Below the pieces are notes generated by a model, which worked only from the letters and a program-made list of their open reading frames with translations, ran no database searches and was not told where the DNA came from. Below, piece after piece: positions 42,326-50,985 of a stretch of DNA of 64,000 nt. Position 1 is the stretch's first letter; each line of letters begins with the position of its first letter. The position numbers and the translations under genes were made by a program. This stretch comes from Bradyrhizobium sp. 186 (GTDB lineage: Bacteria > Pseudomonadota > Alphaproteobacteria > Rhizobiales > Xanthobacteraceae). The DNA lies in NCBI RefSeq assembly GCF_023101685.1, contig NZ_CP082164.1, forward strand, positions 4,836,001-4,900,000. Reading direction: 5' to 3'.

Positions 42326-43642
42326 TTGAGAAAAGCGCCATCATTCGGATTTTTGAGCGAACTCTATGTGCAGGTCCTCCTTGCCATCCTGCTCGGCGCT
42401 CTGGTCGGCTATTTCTGGCCTCAGGTCGGGACCAGCCTTCAGCCGCTCGCCGATGGTTTCATCAAACTGATCAAGATGCTGCTGTCGCCGATCATCTTCG
42501 GTACGGTCGTCGTCGGCATAGCCAAGATGAGCGACATCAAGGAAGTCGGCCGGATCGGTGTCAAGTCGCTGATCTACTTCGAGGTCGTCTCGACGCTGGC
42601 CTTGGTGATCGGCCTGGTCGTCGTCAACGTGATCAAGCCAGGCGTTGGCATGAACATCGACGCCAGCCACATCGATGCGGGATCGATCTCGGCCTACGTA
42701 AAAGCCGCCGACGGCAACCACGGTTTCGTACAGTTTCTACTCGACATCATCCCGACCACGATCGTCGACGCCTTCGCCAAGGGAATGATGCTGCAGGTCA
42801 TCTTGGTTTCGGTGCTGATCGGCATCGCCATGGTTCAACTCGGCGACTACGGCAAGCCGCTGGTGAACGTGATCGACATCCTACTGCACGCCCTGTTCCG
42901 GGTCGTGGCAATGGTGATGCGCCTCGCCCCGCTGGGAGCCGGGGCGGGGGTCGCGTTTACGATCGGGAAGTACGGGATCGCGACGCTCTGGTCGCTCGGC
43001 TATCTGATGCTCGGTGTCTACGTCACCACCATTCTCTTCGTCGTCGTGGTGCTCGGCGGCATCGCGACGTGGACCGGTTTTTCGCTGCCGCAGTTCTTCC
43101 GTTACTTCAAGGACGAGATCCTCATAGTACTGGGCACCTGCTCGACCGAAGCGGTGATGCCGCAAATGCTGGTCAAGCTCGAGCGGCTCGGTTGCGACAA
43201 GACCGTCGTCGGCATGGTGCTGCCCACCGGCTACACGTTCAATGCCGACGGCACGTCGATCTACCTTTCCATGGCCGCCATCTTCGTCGCCCAGGCGACG
43301 AACACCGATCTTTCCTTCGGCGACCAGATCGTTCTGCTGGGCGTGCTTCTCCTGACGTCGAAGGGATCCGCTGGCGTCGCTGGCGCCGGCTTCGTGACGC
43401 TCGCCGCGACCCTCTCTTCGATCCACACCGTTCCCGTAGCCGGGCTCGTTCTACTGCTCGGCGTCGATCGCTTCATGAACGAAGCTCGTGCCGTGACCAA
43501 CCTGATCGGCAACGGGGTCGCTACGATCGCGATCGCCAAGTGGGACGGCGCGTTCGACCAGAAGCAGGCAGCGGAGGCCATGAGGCTTCATGGCAAGGAG
43601 CCCATCACAGCCGAATACGAACTTCCCGAGACAACCCACTAA
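42326..43642 (+). CDS. dctA: C4-dicarboxylate:cation symporter (DctA)
   Basis: The 438-residue inner-membrane symporter of the glutamate/dicarboxylate family (DAACS) has about eight hydrophobic segments. Family motifs in the hairpin and binding region are IVLGTCSTEAVMPQMLVKLE and PTGYTFNADGTSIYLSMAAI, with the terminal AVTNLIGNGVATIAIAKWDG. It starts at TTG 42326, with AGGGAAG eight bases before. In rhizobia DctA imports malate, succinate and fumarate. Coupled here to tarD with a 30-bp gap, it probably imports tartrate for the next enzyme. It may be a second dctA paralogue distinct from a dctBD-controlled copy. Confidence 0.93.
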   Translation: MRKAPSFGFLSELYVQVLLAILLGALVGYFWPQVGTSLQPLADGFIKLIKMLLSPIIFGTVVVGIAKMSDIKEVGRIGVKSLIYFEVVSTLALVIGLVVVNVIKPGVGMNIDASHIDAGSISAYVKAADGNHGFVQFLLDIIPTTIVDAFAKGMMLQVILVSVLIGIAMVQLGDYGKPLVNVIDILLHALFRVVAMVMRLAPLGAGAGVAFTIGKYGIATLWSLGYLMLGVYVTTILFVVVVLGGIATWTGFSLPQFFRYFKDEILIVLGTCSTEAVMPQMLVKLERLGCDKTVVGMVLPTGYTFNADGTSIYLSMAAIFVAQATNTDLSFGDQIVLLGVLLLTSKGSAGVAGAGFVTLAATLSSIHTVPVAGLVLLLGVDRFMNEARAVTNLIGNGVATIAIAKWDGAFDQKQAAEAMRLHGKEPITAEYELPETTH

Positions 43643-43672
43643 TCCGAGTCAGCAACTCAAAGGGAGAATGCC

Positions 43673-44836
43673 ATGCGTATCGTAGATGTGGTCGAGACGA
43701 CCAAACCAATCTCGTCACCGATCCGGAATGCCTACATCGATTTCTCGAAGATGACGTCCAGCCTTGTCGCCGTCGTAACCGACGTCGTCCGCGACGGGCG
43801 GCGAGTGATCGGCTACGGCTTCAATTCGAACGGCCGCTACGGTCAGGGCGGACTGATCCGGGAGCGCTTTCGCGACCGCATTCTGGAAGCCGAACCCGCC
43901 AGCCTGCTCAACGACGAGGGTACCAATCTAGATCCGCATCGCATCTGGGCGAAGATGATGTCGAACGAGAAGCCCGGCGGTCACGGCGAGCGTTCCGTCG
44001 CCGTCGGAACGCTCGATATGGCGATCTGGGATGCGACCGCCAAGATCGCCGGGAAGCCGCTGTTCCGCCTGCTGGCCGAAATGAAGGGCAAGGAGGCCAA
44101 CCCGCGGGTCTTTGTCTACGCTGCCGGCGGCTACTACTATCCCGGCAAGGACAACTCCGCATTGCAGGCGGAAATGCGCGGCTATCTAAACCGCGGCTAC
44201 AACGTCGTGAAGATGAAGATCGGCGGCGCGTCGATCGACGAGGACCGTGGTCGCATCGAGGCCGTGCTCAAGGAAATCGGGTCGCAGGCCAAGCTCGCCG
44301 TCGATGCCAACGGTCGCTTCGATCTCGAGACCGGCATCGCCTACGCCAAAATGCTGCGCCAGTACCCGCTGTTCTGGTATGAGGAGATCGGCGATCCGCT
44401 CGACTACGCCCTCCAGGCCGCCGTCGCCGAATTCTATCCCGGTCCGATGGCCACGGGCGAGAACCTGTTTTCGCATCAGGATGCTCGCAACCTGCTCCGC
44501 TACGGCGGCATGCGCCCGGACCGCGACTGGCTACAGTTCGACTGTGCTTTGTCATACGGTCTCGTCGAATATCTCCGGACCCTGGACGTCCTAGCCCAAC
44601 ACGGCTGGTCGCCGTCGCGCTGCATCCCGCACGGTGGTCACCAGATGTCGTTGAACATCGCCGCCGGTCTAGGGCTCGGCGGCAACGAGAGCTACCCGGA
44701 CCTCTTCCAGCCCTACGGCGGATTCCCGGATTCGGTCCGGGTTCAAGACGGTCACATCGTCATGCCGGACATTCCGGGCATCGGCTTCGAGGGCAAGTCG
44801 GATCTAATCAAGGTCATGCGCGAACTGGCCGAATAG
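43673..44836 (+). CDS. tarD: D(-)-tartrate dehydratase (enolase superfamily)
   Basis: The 387-residue enzyme dehydrates D-tartrate to oxaloacetate. The sequence closely follows the biochemically characterised Bradyrhizobium japonicum TarD (comparison from memory): SSPIRNAYIDFSKMTSSLVA, GFNSNGRYGQGGLIRERF, VFVYAAGGYYYPG and the C-terminal NESYPDLFQPYGGFPDSVRV. The K-x-K motif (K180, K182) and the general acid/base His in CIPHGGHQM (about H320) correspond to Lys184 and His322 of the known enzyme, with the usual two-residue offset. Acidic metal ligands follow (VDANGRFD, WYEEIGDP). It is in an operon with dctA. Confidence 0.95.
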   Translation: MRIVDVVETTKPISSPIRNAYIDFSKMTSSLVAVVTDVVRDGRRVIGYGFNSNGRYGQGGLIRERFRDRILEAEPASLLNDEGTNLDPHRIWAKMMSNEKPGGHGERSVAVGTLDMAIWDATAKIAGKPLFRLLAEMKGKEANPRVFVYAAGGYYYPGKDNSALQAEMRGYLNRGYNVVKMKIGGASIDEDRGRIEAVLKEIGSQAKLAVDANGRFDLETGIAYAKMLRQYPLFWYEEIGDPLDYALQAAVAEFYPGPMATGENLFSHQDARNLLRYGGMRPDRDWLQFDCALSYGLVEYLRTLDVLAQHGWSPSRCIPHGGHQMSLNIAAGLGLGGNESYPDLFQPYGGFPDSVRVQDGHIVMPDIPGIGFEGKSDLIKVMRELAE

Positions 44837-45121
44837 GCTGGCCAGTTGAGGTAAAGAGCACAATCGGAAGCGATCCGCGTCGGATGTCCGTTATGGGGCG
44901 CCGGCGTGCACATCAATTTCGGGTCAAAAGCGCCGCCTTGATCCTTTGCCAATTCGCTTCCGGTCTTCCCGCAAAAAGCGGACATCTCCAGATCGGGCCG
45001 GTTGGTCCGTTTAGGGCACAGCAGGCGACACCAAGGATTTGCGACTCGACCCGGCGACCGCGGTCGGACCTCTGGAACTCCCTGGACCTGCGGCGGTTGT
45101 AGCGCACAGAGGGCCTCATGC

Positions 45122-46246
45122 ATGGACATGGTCACACGCGTTCGCGGTTCGGATGCCGTCCCATCGGGCCAAGTTTCTCCGGTGAGCTCACACAACGAGT
45201 GGGGCACGCTGGAGGAAGTGATAGTCGGAAGGCTTGAGGGTGCGGTTATCCCGTCCGATCATCCGGTTGTCACCTGCAACATTCCGGGCATGGCGGCGCG
45301 TGCCCAATCGCTGGTCGCAGGCTTCCGTTACCCAAAGATCATGATCGAACCGGCTCAGCGTGAGCTTGATGTTTTGGTTGCGCTGCTGCAGTCGCTGGGT
45401 ATCATCGTAAGGCGGCCGGACGCCGTCGACCACAGGAAGCGCTTCAGCACGCCGGAATGGTCCTCGCGCGGCTTCTGCAATTCCTGCCCGCGCGACAGCA
45501 TGCTCGTGATCGGCGACGAGATCATTGAAACCCCAATGGTTTGGCCCTGTCGGTACTTCGAGACGCATTCCTATCGTCCGATTCTGAAGGACTATTTCCA
45601 ACGTGGCGCGCGGTGGACGAGCGCGCCCAGACCTCAACTGACGGACGAACTGTTCGACCCAGAATTTCGCGTCCCCAAGAAAGGCGAGCCGATCTCATAC
45701 ATCCTCACCGAATTCGAGCCGGTCTTTGACGCCGCCGACTTCTTTCGCTGCGGGCGCGACCTGTTCGTGACCCGCAGCAACGTCACCAATGCGTCTGGTA
45801 TTGAATGGCTGCGTCGCCACCTTGGCGACGGTTATCGCATCCATGAGATTGAGAGCCGCTGTCCCAATCCAATGCACATCGACACCACCATATTGCCGCT
45901 TGGGCCCGGCAAGATTCTGATCAATCCCGAATACATAGACGTCAACCACCTTCCGGCCATCCTGAAAGGATGGGACATCCTCGTGGCCCCCGAGCCCGAC
46001 CCAATAACCGATCCTATGCTCAGGATCACTTCGCTATGCGGGAAATGGCTCAACATGAACGTACTGATGGTCGACGAGAAGCGCGTCATCGTAGATCCAC
46101 ATCATACTGCAATGACGCGTGCGTTGGAGAATTGGGGATTCGAGCCGATTCTCTGTGAGTTCTTACACTATGCGGCATTTGGTGGCGGCTTCCATTGCGC
46201 CACGCTCGACGTCCGACGGCGCGGCACGTTGAAGAGCTATTTTTGA
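45122..46246 (+). CDS. Arginine:glycine amidinotransferase family protein
   Basis: The 374-residue protein strongly resembles eukaryotic GATM (AGAT): SSHNEWGTLEEVIVGRLEG, TTEFEP-like TEFEPVFDAADFFRCGRD, SNVTNASGIEWLRRHLGDG, PNPMHIDTT and the catalytic GGGFHCATLDVRRRGTLKSY with Cys359. His in PNPMH and Asp in FDAADF complete the known catalytic triad. The reaction transfers the amidino group of arginine to an amine such as glycine. Bacterial homologues make guanidino toxins (for example AmtA and StrB). I chose ATG 45122; 45128 is an alternative. Composition is less GC-rich than neighbours, suggesting transfer. It converges with the SMR gene. Confidence 0.9.
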   Translation: MDMVTRVRGSDAVPSGQVSPVSSHNEWGTLEEVIVGRLEGAVIPSDHPVVTCNIPGMAARAQSLVAGFRYPKIMIEPAQRELDVLVALLQSLGIIVRRPDAVDHRKRFSTPEWSSRGFCNSCPRDSMLVIGDEIIETPMVWPCRYFETHSYRPILKDYFQRGARWTSAPRPQLTDELFDPEFRVPKKGEPISYILTEFEPVFDAADFFRCGRDLFVTRSNVTNASGIEWLRRHLGDGYRIHEIESRCPNPMHIDTTILPLGPGKILINPEYIDVNHLPAILKGWDILVAPEPDPITDPMLRITSLCGKWLNMNVLMVDEKRVIVDPHHTAMTRALENWGFEPILCEFLHYAAFGGGFHCATLDVRRRGTLKSYF

Positions 46247-46281
46247 GCCGACTTCCAATTCGTCTCGTCGCACCGTTCCGC

Positions 46282-46596
46282 CTAAGTGGTGATTTTCAGT
46301 CCGATTATGCCCAATAGAATAAAGCCGATACAGGTAAGCCTAAGCAACGTCAGGGGCTCGTTAAATAAATAGATGCCGAGCGCCGTGGTGCCAACAGTGC
46401 CAATGCCCGTCCACACCGCATAGGCCGTACCGACCGGCAGCGACTTAAGCGCGATTCCGAGGAACCCAATACTGGCCGCCATAGCGACGACTGTGCCGAT
46501 TGTCGGTAAAAGGCGCGCGAAGCCTTCCGTGAATTTGAGCCCGATCGCCCAGGCGATTTCACACAGGCCAGCAACGAGCAGGAAGAGCCAAGCCAT
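46282..46596 (-). CDS. gdx: SMR exporter, guanidinium exporter type (Gdx/SugE)
   Basis: This 104-residue four-helix inner-membrane transporter starts MAWLFLLVAGLCEIAWAIGL with the essential Glu in helix 1 (residue 13) and continues SLPVGTAYAVWTGIGTVGTT. It matches E. coli SugE/Gdx almost residue for residue in that region, so it belongs to the guanidinium/H+ exporter subtype rather than the EmrE multidrug subtype. It is 35 bp convergent from the amidinotransferase gene and noticeably AT-richer. I looked for a guanidine riboswitch upstream and did not recognise one. Confidence 0.88.
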   Translation of the reverse strand: MAWLFLLVAGLCEIAWAIGLKFTEGFARLLPTIGTVVAMAASIGFLGIALKSLPVGTAYAVWTGIGTVGTTALGIYLFNEPLTLLRLTCIGFILLGIIGLKITT

Positions 46597-46864
46597 GGGA
46601 ATGCCCCTAAAACACTTGAACCACGAGCGATCTCTCTCAGGGTATGCTCCAAATCAATGCTTTGAAAGTTTGTAGTAGGATCGGGCTAGGGCCGCCTCAA
46701 AGAGATCGAGCATTGCCCCTACACCGTCTTGGTCGTCTGCACCCCTGCACTGCTAACGGCGTAAGAGTCGGCTTGGGGTCACAGCCGTCGATGACGACCA
46801 AGCGGGGCGACTTCCGCTTTACCCTCGGAAGCCGACATTTAGTTTATGAGTGCTCGCCTTCGCG

Positions 46865-47482
46865 TCACGGTGCCGGACACGCAGCCCCGGTCTTCACCCA
46901 AGCTTCGACCAGCGCGCCGGCTTGCTCTTGCTTGCCCGGCACGGGCGAGCGGCCGAAGCCGGGCTTCCAGGCCCAGCCGACGAGAGTGTCCTTGCCGATA
47001 TGGTCGATCAGGTTTTCCACCTTGCGTCCGCCATTGCGTGCGGGATCCCTGATCTGCTCGCAGATCTCGCCGACGGTCTTGCCCTCCCAGGCCATTTCGA
47101 GTGGAGCAAGATGCCAGTCGGGATGGCCGGGCATGCGGCCGGGCTCGAAATTGGCCTTCTGGTGGCAGGTGTTGCAGCGCATCGCCTCCAGGCCGTGGCC
47201 GTCGGCGCCGCGCGCCACTGGCGGCTGATGGATGCGGGCATTATCGCCCTGGTGCGGCCTGTCGCCGGCCGGATGGCAATTGGTGCAACGCGGATGTGTC
47301 AGGACTTTTCCAAGCTCGGTGAAGACCGCCGCCGAGCGCTTTTCCGTGTCGCTGATGCCAGCGAAACTCTCGGGCGATGCTAGCGCATGGCTCGCCGTCT
47401 CCGAGGCCGCGTAGGCCGCGCACAGGCTGCTCGCGAGCGCCGCGATCACGGCAATCGTCTTGAATCGCGCATGGGAGATCAT
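46865..47482 (-). CDS. Diheme c-type cytochrome subunit of a molybdenum hydroxylase
   Basis: The 205-residue exported cytochrome has two heme-attachment motifs, RCTNCHP (near residue 66) and RCNTCHQ (near residue 104), and a signal peptide (FKTIAVIAALASSLCAAYAA) after MISHAR. It is the last gene of the iorB-iorA-cytochrome operon, 23 bp after iorA, and receives electrons from the [2Fe-2S] subunit to pass to the respiratory chain. I chose ATG 47482 because a longer frame upstream has no signal peptide at its start. Confidence 0.85.
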   Translation of the reverse strand: MISHARFKTIAVIAALASSLCAAYAASETASHALASPESFAGISDTEKRSAAVFTELGKVLTHPRCTNCHPAGDRPHQGDNARIHQPPVARGADGHGLEAMRCNTCHQKANFEPGRMPGHPDWHLAPLEMAWEGKTVGEICEQIRDPARNGGRKVENLIDHIGKDTLVGWAWKPGFGRSPVPGKQEQAGALVEAWVKTGAACPAP

Positions 47483-47505
47483 GGCTCGTGTCCCCTCAAG
47501 CCCAC

Positions 47506-48030
47506 TCACTTGGCAGCAATGAGATAGCGGTTTGAATCGGCGAGGATCACGTCGCGCACCGCCTCGTGATATTTGATGTAGCCGGTGCAGCGGCAGAGAT
47601 GACCGTCGAGCGCATCCGCAATGGTCTGCTCCAGCGCCTCGCGCGGCACCGGCGCGCGTGCCAGGCGCTCGAGCAGCACCTGGCCCTCGTTGAGGAAGCC
47701 GGCGGTACAATAGCCGCATTGGAACGCGAAGTGATTGATGAAGGCCTTTTGCAGGATCGAGAGCTCGCCGTCCTTGGCGTGCCCCTCGACGGTCCGGATC
47801 GACTTGCCGTCAAAGTTCACGGCGGGAGCGACGCAGGTCGGGCTGGTGGAGCTGGTGCCGTCGGGGTCGTCGACGATGATGGCGCAGCTCAGGCATTGCG
47901 CGGCGCCGCAGCCGAACTTGGTGCCGGTCATGCCGAGCATCTCGCGCAAAAAATCGTTCATCGAGAGGTCGTCGCGGACGTCCATCGGACCGTGCTTCTG
48001 GCCGTTGATGGTGAGGCTGAGGGTCGTCAC
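47506..48030 (-). CDS. iorA: [2Fe-2S] subunit of an isoquinoline 1-oxidoreductase-like enzyme
   Basis: The 174-residue protein has the two iron-sulfur clusters of the xanthine-oxidase family small subunit. The N-terminal plant-type cluster is in GTKFGCGAAQCLSCAIIVDD and the C-terminal cluster in FQCGYCTAGFLNEGQVLLER and CRCTGYIKYHEAV. Usual length for IorA. Its ATG overlaps the end of the molybdopterin subunit gene (4 bp). The subunit carries electrons from Mo to the cytochrome. The substrate is unknown, and isoquinoline is only the family name. Confidence 0.9.
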   Translation of the reverse strand: MTTLSLTINGQKHGPMDVRDDLSMNDFLREMLGMTGTKFGCGAAQCLSCAIIVDDPDGTSSTSPTCVAPAVNFDGKSIRTVEGHAKDGELSILQKAFINHFAFQCGYCTAGFLNEGQVLLERLARAPVPREALEQTIADALDGHLCRCTGYIKYHEAVRDVILADSNRYLIAAK

Positions 48031-50798
48031 GCGAGCACTCCCTTCAGGAGGTTTGATGTGACCGGCAGCGCGCGGAAGCGGTGGCCGGTGGCGTCGTGGA
48101 TGGCGTTGATCAGCGCTGGAACGATCGGGACCATCACGACTTCAGCCATGCCCTTGGGCGGCTCGTCCGGCGTCAGCGCCTTCAGCATCTCGATCTCGAG
48201 ATCGCGCAAGGGCAGGTCCGAGCCGCGTGCGACGAGATAGCGCCCGAGATTCCATTCGCCGTTGCCGGGGCCGCCCTCGAACGGCGGCAAGGTTTCGAGC
48301 AGCGCGTAGCCGACGCCCATGGCGAAGCCGCCCTGGGTCTGGCCCATCACGACCTCCGGCACGAGCGCGGTGCCGCATTCGAGCACGCTATAGGCCTTGG
48401 CGATGCGCAAGCTCCCGGTCGCGCGCTCGATCTCGACACGGACCAGCGCGCCGCACATCGATGTGTAGGCGGTGCCGATCCGGTTATTGTTGGTCGGTGG
48501 AAACGTGACGCTGGTGCGATTGATCCGTTCGAACTTGCCATTGCCGCGGCGGATCGCGAGCGCGTCGATCTCGGCACGATGTTGCTCACCGAAGAGGGGA
48601 AAGCGTGCGCGCGACCAGGCCCAGCGCGAAAAGCTGTGCGCGATCGCGCCGGTGATGAAGCCGCGGGCATGGGCTGTTGCGGCGAGCACGGGGAGTGCCA
48701 GCGGTTCGAGACCGGGCATCACGAGCTGGCCGTTTTGCCAGGCCGCGCTCGCCCATTGCGTGGCGCGTGGATCTGTCTTCGGGATGCGCCACAATTCGAG
48801 CGCCGCGGGCCACAGGCCGAAGCGGAAGATGATTCGGGCGGCCTCCGCGGAGGAATGGGTGCCGACATGGGCGCCGACCGAGGCTGATGTCGCCGAGCTG
48901 ATCCTGGGCACCCAGCGTGGATTTCTCTGCGCCGCATCCTGGGTCTTTTGATCCATCGTGTAGGGATCGCCTGATGTGACCAGGCCGAGCGCCTCATAGC
49001 CGTCGACCCGGGCAATCGAGACTTCGTCGGCGATGGCGCCGACATGGTTCGCGACACGGTTCGCCAGCGCCGTGCCGATGCCGTTGCCCATCTCGACATG
49101 ATCGCAGAAGATCGCAATCTTGCCGTCGGCTCCGAGCTCGACGCGGCCGAGCGAGCAGTCCGCGCCGGCGCCGTAGTCCTTGGTCACGCAGGCAACGCCG
49201 GTGCCGACCAGCCGGTCGGAGGCGCTCTGCTTGAATTGCGCGCGCTGCTGCCAGATTGGATGCTTTTCGAGCTTGTCGAGAATTTCGGGCGTGCGCACGG
49301 AGACGATGTACGGATTGCCGGTCATGGTCCGGCCGTTCTGCTTGAGCGCATTGCGCCGTCGGAATTCAATCGGATCCAGCTTGAGCTCGCCCGCCGCCTC
49401 GTCGATCAGTGTCTCGATCGCGGTCAGCGTCTGGAGCGCGCCATAGCCGCGCATCGAGCCCGCGGTCACGCCGCGCGAATGCACCACGACCGTCGTGACG
49501 TCGACCTTGGGGATGTCGTAGATGCCGATCGCGGCGGTGGCGGCGACGGTAGCAACGTTGGCGGAGAAATTGGCGAGGCCGCCGCCGTCGAGCACGTGGT
49601 CGGCAGCGAAGGCCTTGATGATGCCGGTCGCGCGGTCGACGCCGATGCGCGAGCGCATCTTGATCGGGTGGCGCTTGATGCCGCCCTGGAATTGCTGGTA
49701 GCGGTCATGCGCCAGCCGCACCGGTTTTCCGGGAAAGCAGATCGCCGCCAGCGCGACGTAGAGGATGAACGGCGTGTGATCGCGGCCGCCGAAGCCGCCG
49801 CCGACATGGCCGAACTGCGCGTTGATATGGCCTGGCTTGTAAGGCGCGCGGGCTTTGGCCATGAGAAACGCGAGCGACTCCGCCGCCTCATAGGGCGACT
49901 GCACGCCGAGCACCAGCTCGAGATTGCCGCCCTTGCCGGTGTACCAGGCGAGCCCGCATTCCGGCTCCAGGAACATCGGATCGACCGACTGCGTCTCGAA
50001 CTCGCGGTCGAGCACCAGCAGCGAGGCGTCGTCCGCGGCGAGCTCGGCGCGAATCTGCTCGCCATATTTGGCGGCCTTGACATAATCGGGCGGCATTTCC
50101 TTCGCGAGCGGTGACCACACCGGAAGTGCTGCGTTCTGCACCTTCTTGGGCGTGACCCAGCCGGCCTGGATCGGCGAATAGACGTCCGGCTTCTCATGCG
50201 AGGGACCTGCCACACGCGTGAAGCGGTAGGAGCCGTAATCGGGCGCTATTACCGGTCCGGTCTCCTCGCCGAATTTGACGAAGGTGCCGTCGCGCAGGGC
50301 GAGGCGCGCCTGGTCGAAGGCGTCGAACTTTTCGAAGATCAGGAGCGCGACGGGTTGTCCGAGATAGAGCGGCGTCTTGCCGGGCGGGCAGAACAGGTCG
50401 CCGGCGTAGAACTCCGGCACTTGCGTGCCGATGCGCGCGAGATCATCAGCGCTCACGACGACGGAGGGTTTCAGCGCGCCCTTCAGGCGGGCGAGGTCCA
50501 TGCCGGTGTAGACATGCGTGGCGTCATTGGCGCGCACCAGGATCGCGTGCGAGGTGGTCTGTGGCCAGCCCGGCAGATCATTGGCGCGGAAGTCGGAGGC
50601 GTAAAGCTTTGCGCCGGTGACCTTGGCGACGCCGTCGACACGGCCGGTGCCCTTTGTTGCGGGGTTGAACTTGCCGCGTCCAGGCAGCGTCTCGTGGGCC
50701 GCGAAGGGAACTCCCGCCGCCGAAGCAAGATGCGACAGGCTGACCGAGATGCCTCCTGCGGATAACCACTTCACGAACTCGCGTCGCGAAGGCTCCAT
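48027..50798 (-). CDS. iorB: Molybdopterin-binding large subunit (IorB-like hydroxylase/aldehyde dehydrogenase)
   Basis: This 923-residue subunit binds molybdenum-cytosine-dinucleotide cofactor. The N-terminus MEPSRREFVKWLSAGGISVS is a twin-arginine signal, so the enzyme is assembled and exported folded to the periplasm. It contains xanthine-oxidase type motifs such as GQFGHVGGGFGGRD-like QFGHVGGGFGGRDHTPFILY, RGYGALQTL and VEIERATGSLRI. Start ATG 50798 is preferred to an upstream codon. It hydroxylates an aldehyde or N-heterocycle. The small IorA and the cytochrome follow, making a complete periplasmic dehydrogenase. Adjacent chaperone (XdhC-like) genes are absent. Confidence 0.9.
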   Translation of the reverse strand: MEPSRREFVKWLSAGGISVSLSHLASAAGVPFAAHETLPGRGKFNPATKGTGRVDGVAKVTGAKLYASDFRANDLPGWPQTTSHAILVRANDATHVYTGMDLARLKGALKPSVVVSADDLARIGTQVPEFYAGDLFCPPGKTPLYLGQPVALLIFEKFDAFDQARLALRDGTFVKFGEETGPVIAPDYGSYRFTRVAGPSHEKPDVYSPIQAGWVTPKKVQNAALPVWSPLAKEMPPDYVKAAKYGEQIRAELAADDASLLVLDREFETQSVDPMFLEPECGLAWYTGKGGNLELVLGVQSPYEAAESLAFLMAKARAPYKPGHINAQFGHVGGGFGGRDHTPFILYVALAAICFPGKPVRLAHDRYQQFQGGIKRHPIKMRSRIGVDRATGIIKAFAADHVLDGGGLANFSANVATVAATAAIGIYDIPKVDVTTVVVHSRGVTAGSMRGYGALQTLTAIETLIDEAAGELKLDPIEFRRRNALKQNGRTMTGNPYIVSVRTPEILDKLEKHPIWQQRAQFKQSASDRLVGTGVACVTKDYGAGADCSLGRVELGADGKIAIFCDHVEMGNGIGTALANRVANHVGAIADEVSIARVDGYEALGLVTSGDPYTMDQKTQDAAQRNPRWVPRISSATSASVGAHVGTHSSAEAARIIFRFGLWPAALELWRIPKTDPRATQWASAAWQNGQLVMPGLEPLALPVLAATAHARGFITGAIAHSFSRWAWSRARFPLFGEQHRAEIDALAIRRGNGKFERINRTSVTFPPTNNNRIGTAYTSMCGALVRVEIERATGSLRIAKAYSVLECGTALVPEVVMGQTQGGFAMGVGYALLETLPPFEGGPGNGEWNLGRYLVARGSDLPLRDLEIEMLKALTPDEPPKGMAEVVMVPIVPALINAIHDATGHRFRALPVTSNLLKGVLA

Positions 50799-50985
50799 GA
50801 TCAGATCCTTGTACAAGGTTTCGAGGACATCATGATGCTGACGGCATCGATGCCCGAAGGTACGCGCCGACGCTAGCTCGAATCCGTCATGATTCGTCAT
50901 ACGACCATAGAAAGGGCGAAGGCCTTACCAACACATGAAGGCGGCAGCAGCGACGCGGCCGCCCTCGTGTCCCGACATCCGGAAC

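Noticed and set aside
46597..46864. Guanidine riboswitch upstream of the SMR gene
   Set aside because: I looked for the ACGR-loop hairpins (class II) and the conserved elements of classes I and III in the minus-strand leader and did not recognise them. A covariance-model search would be decisive.
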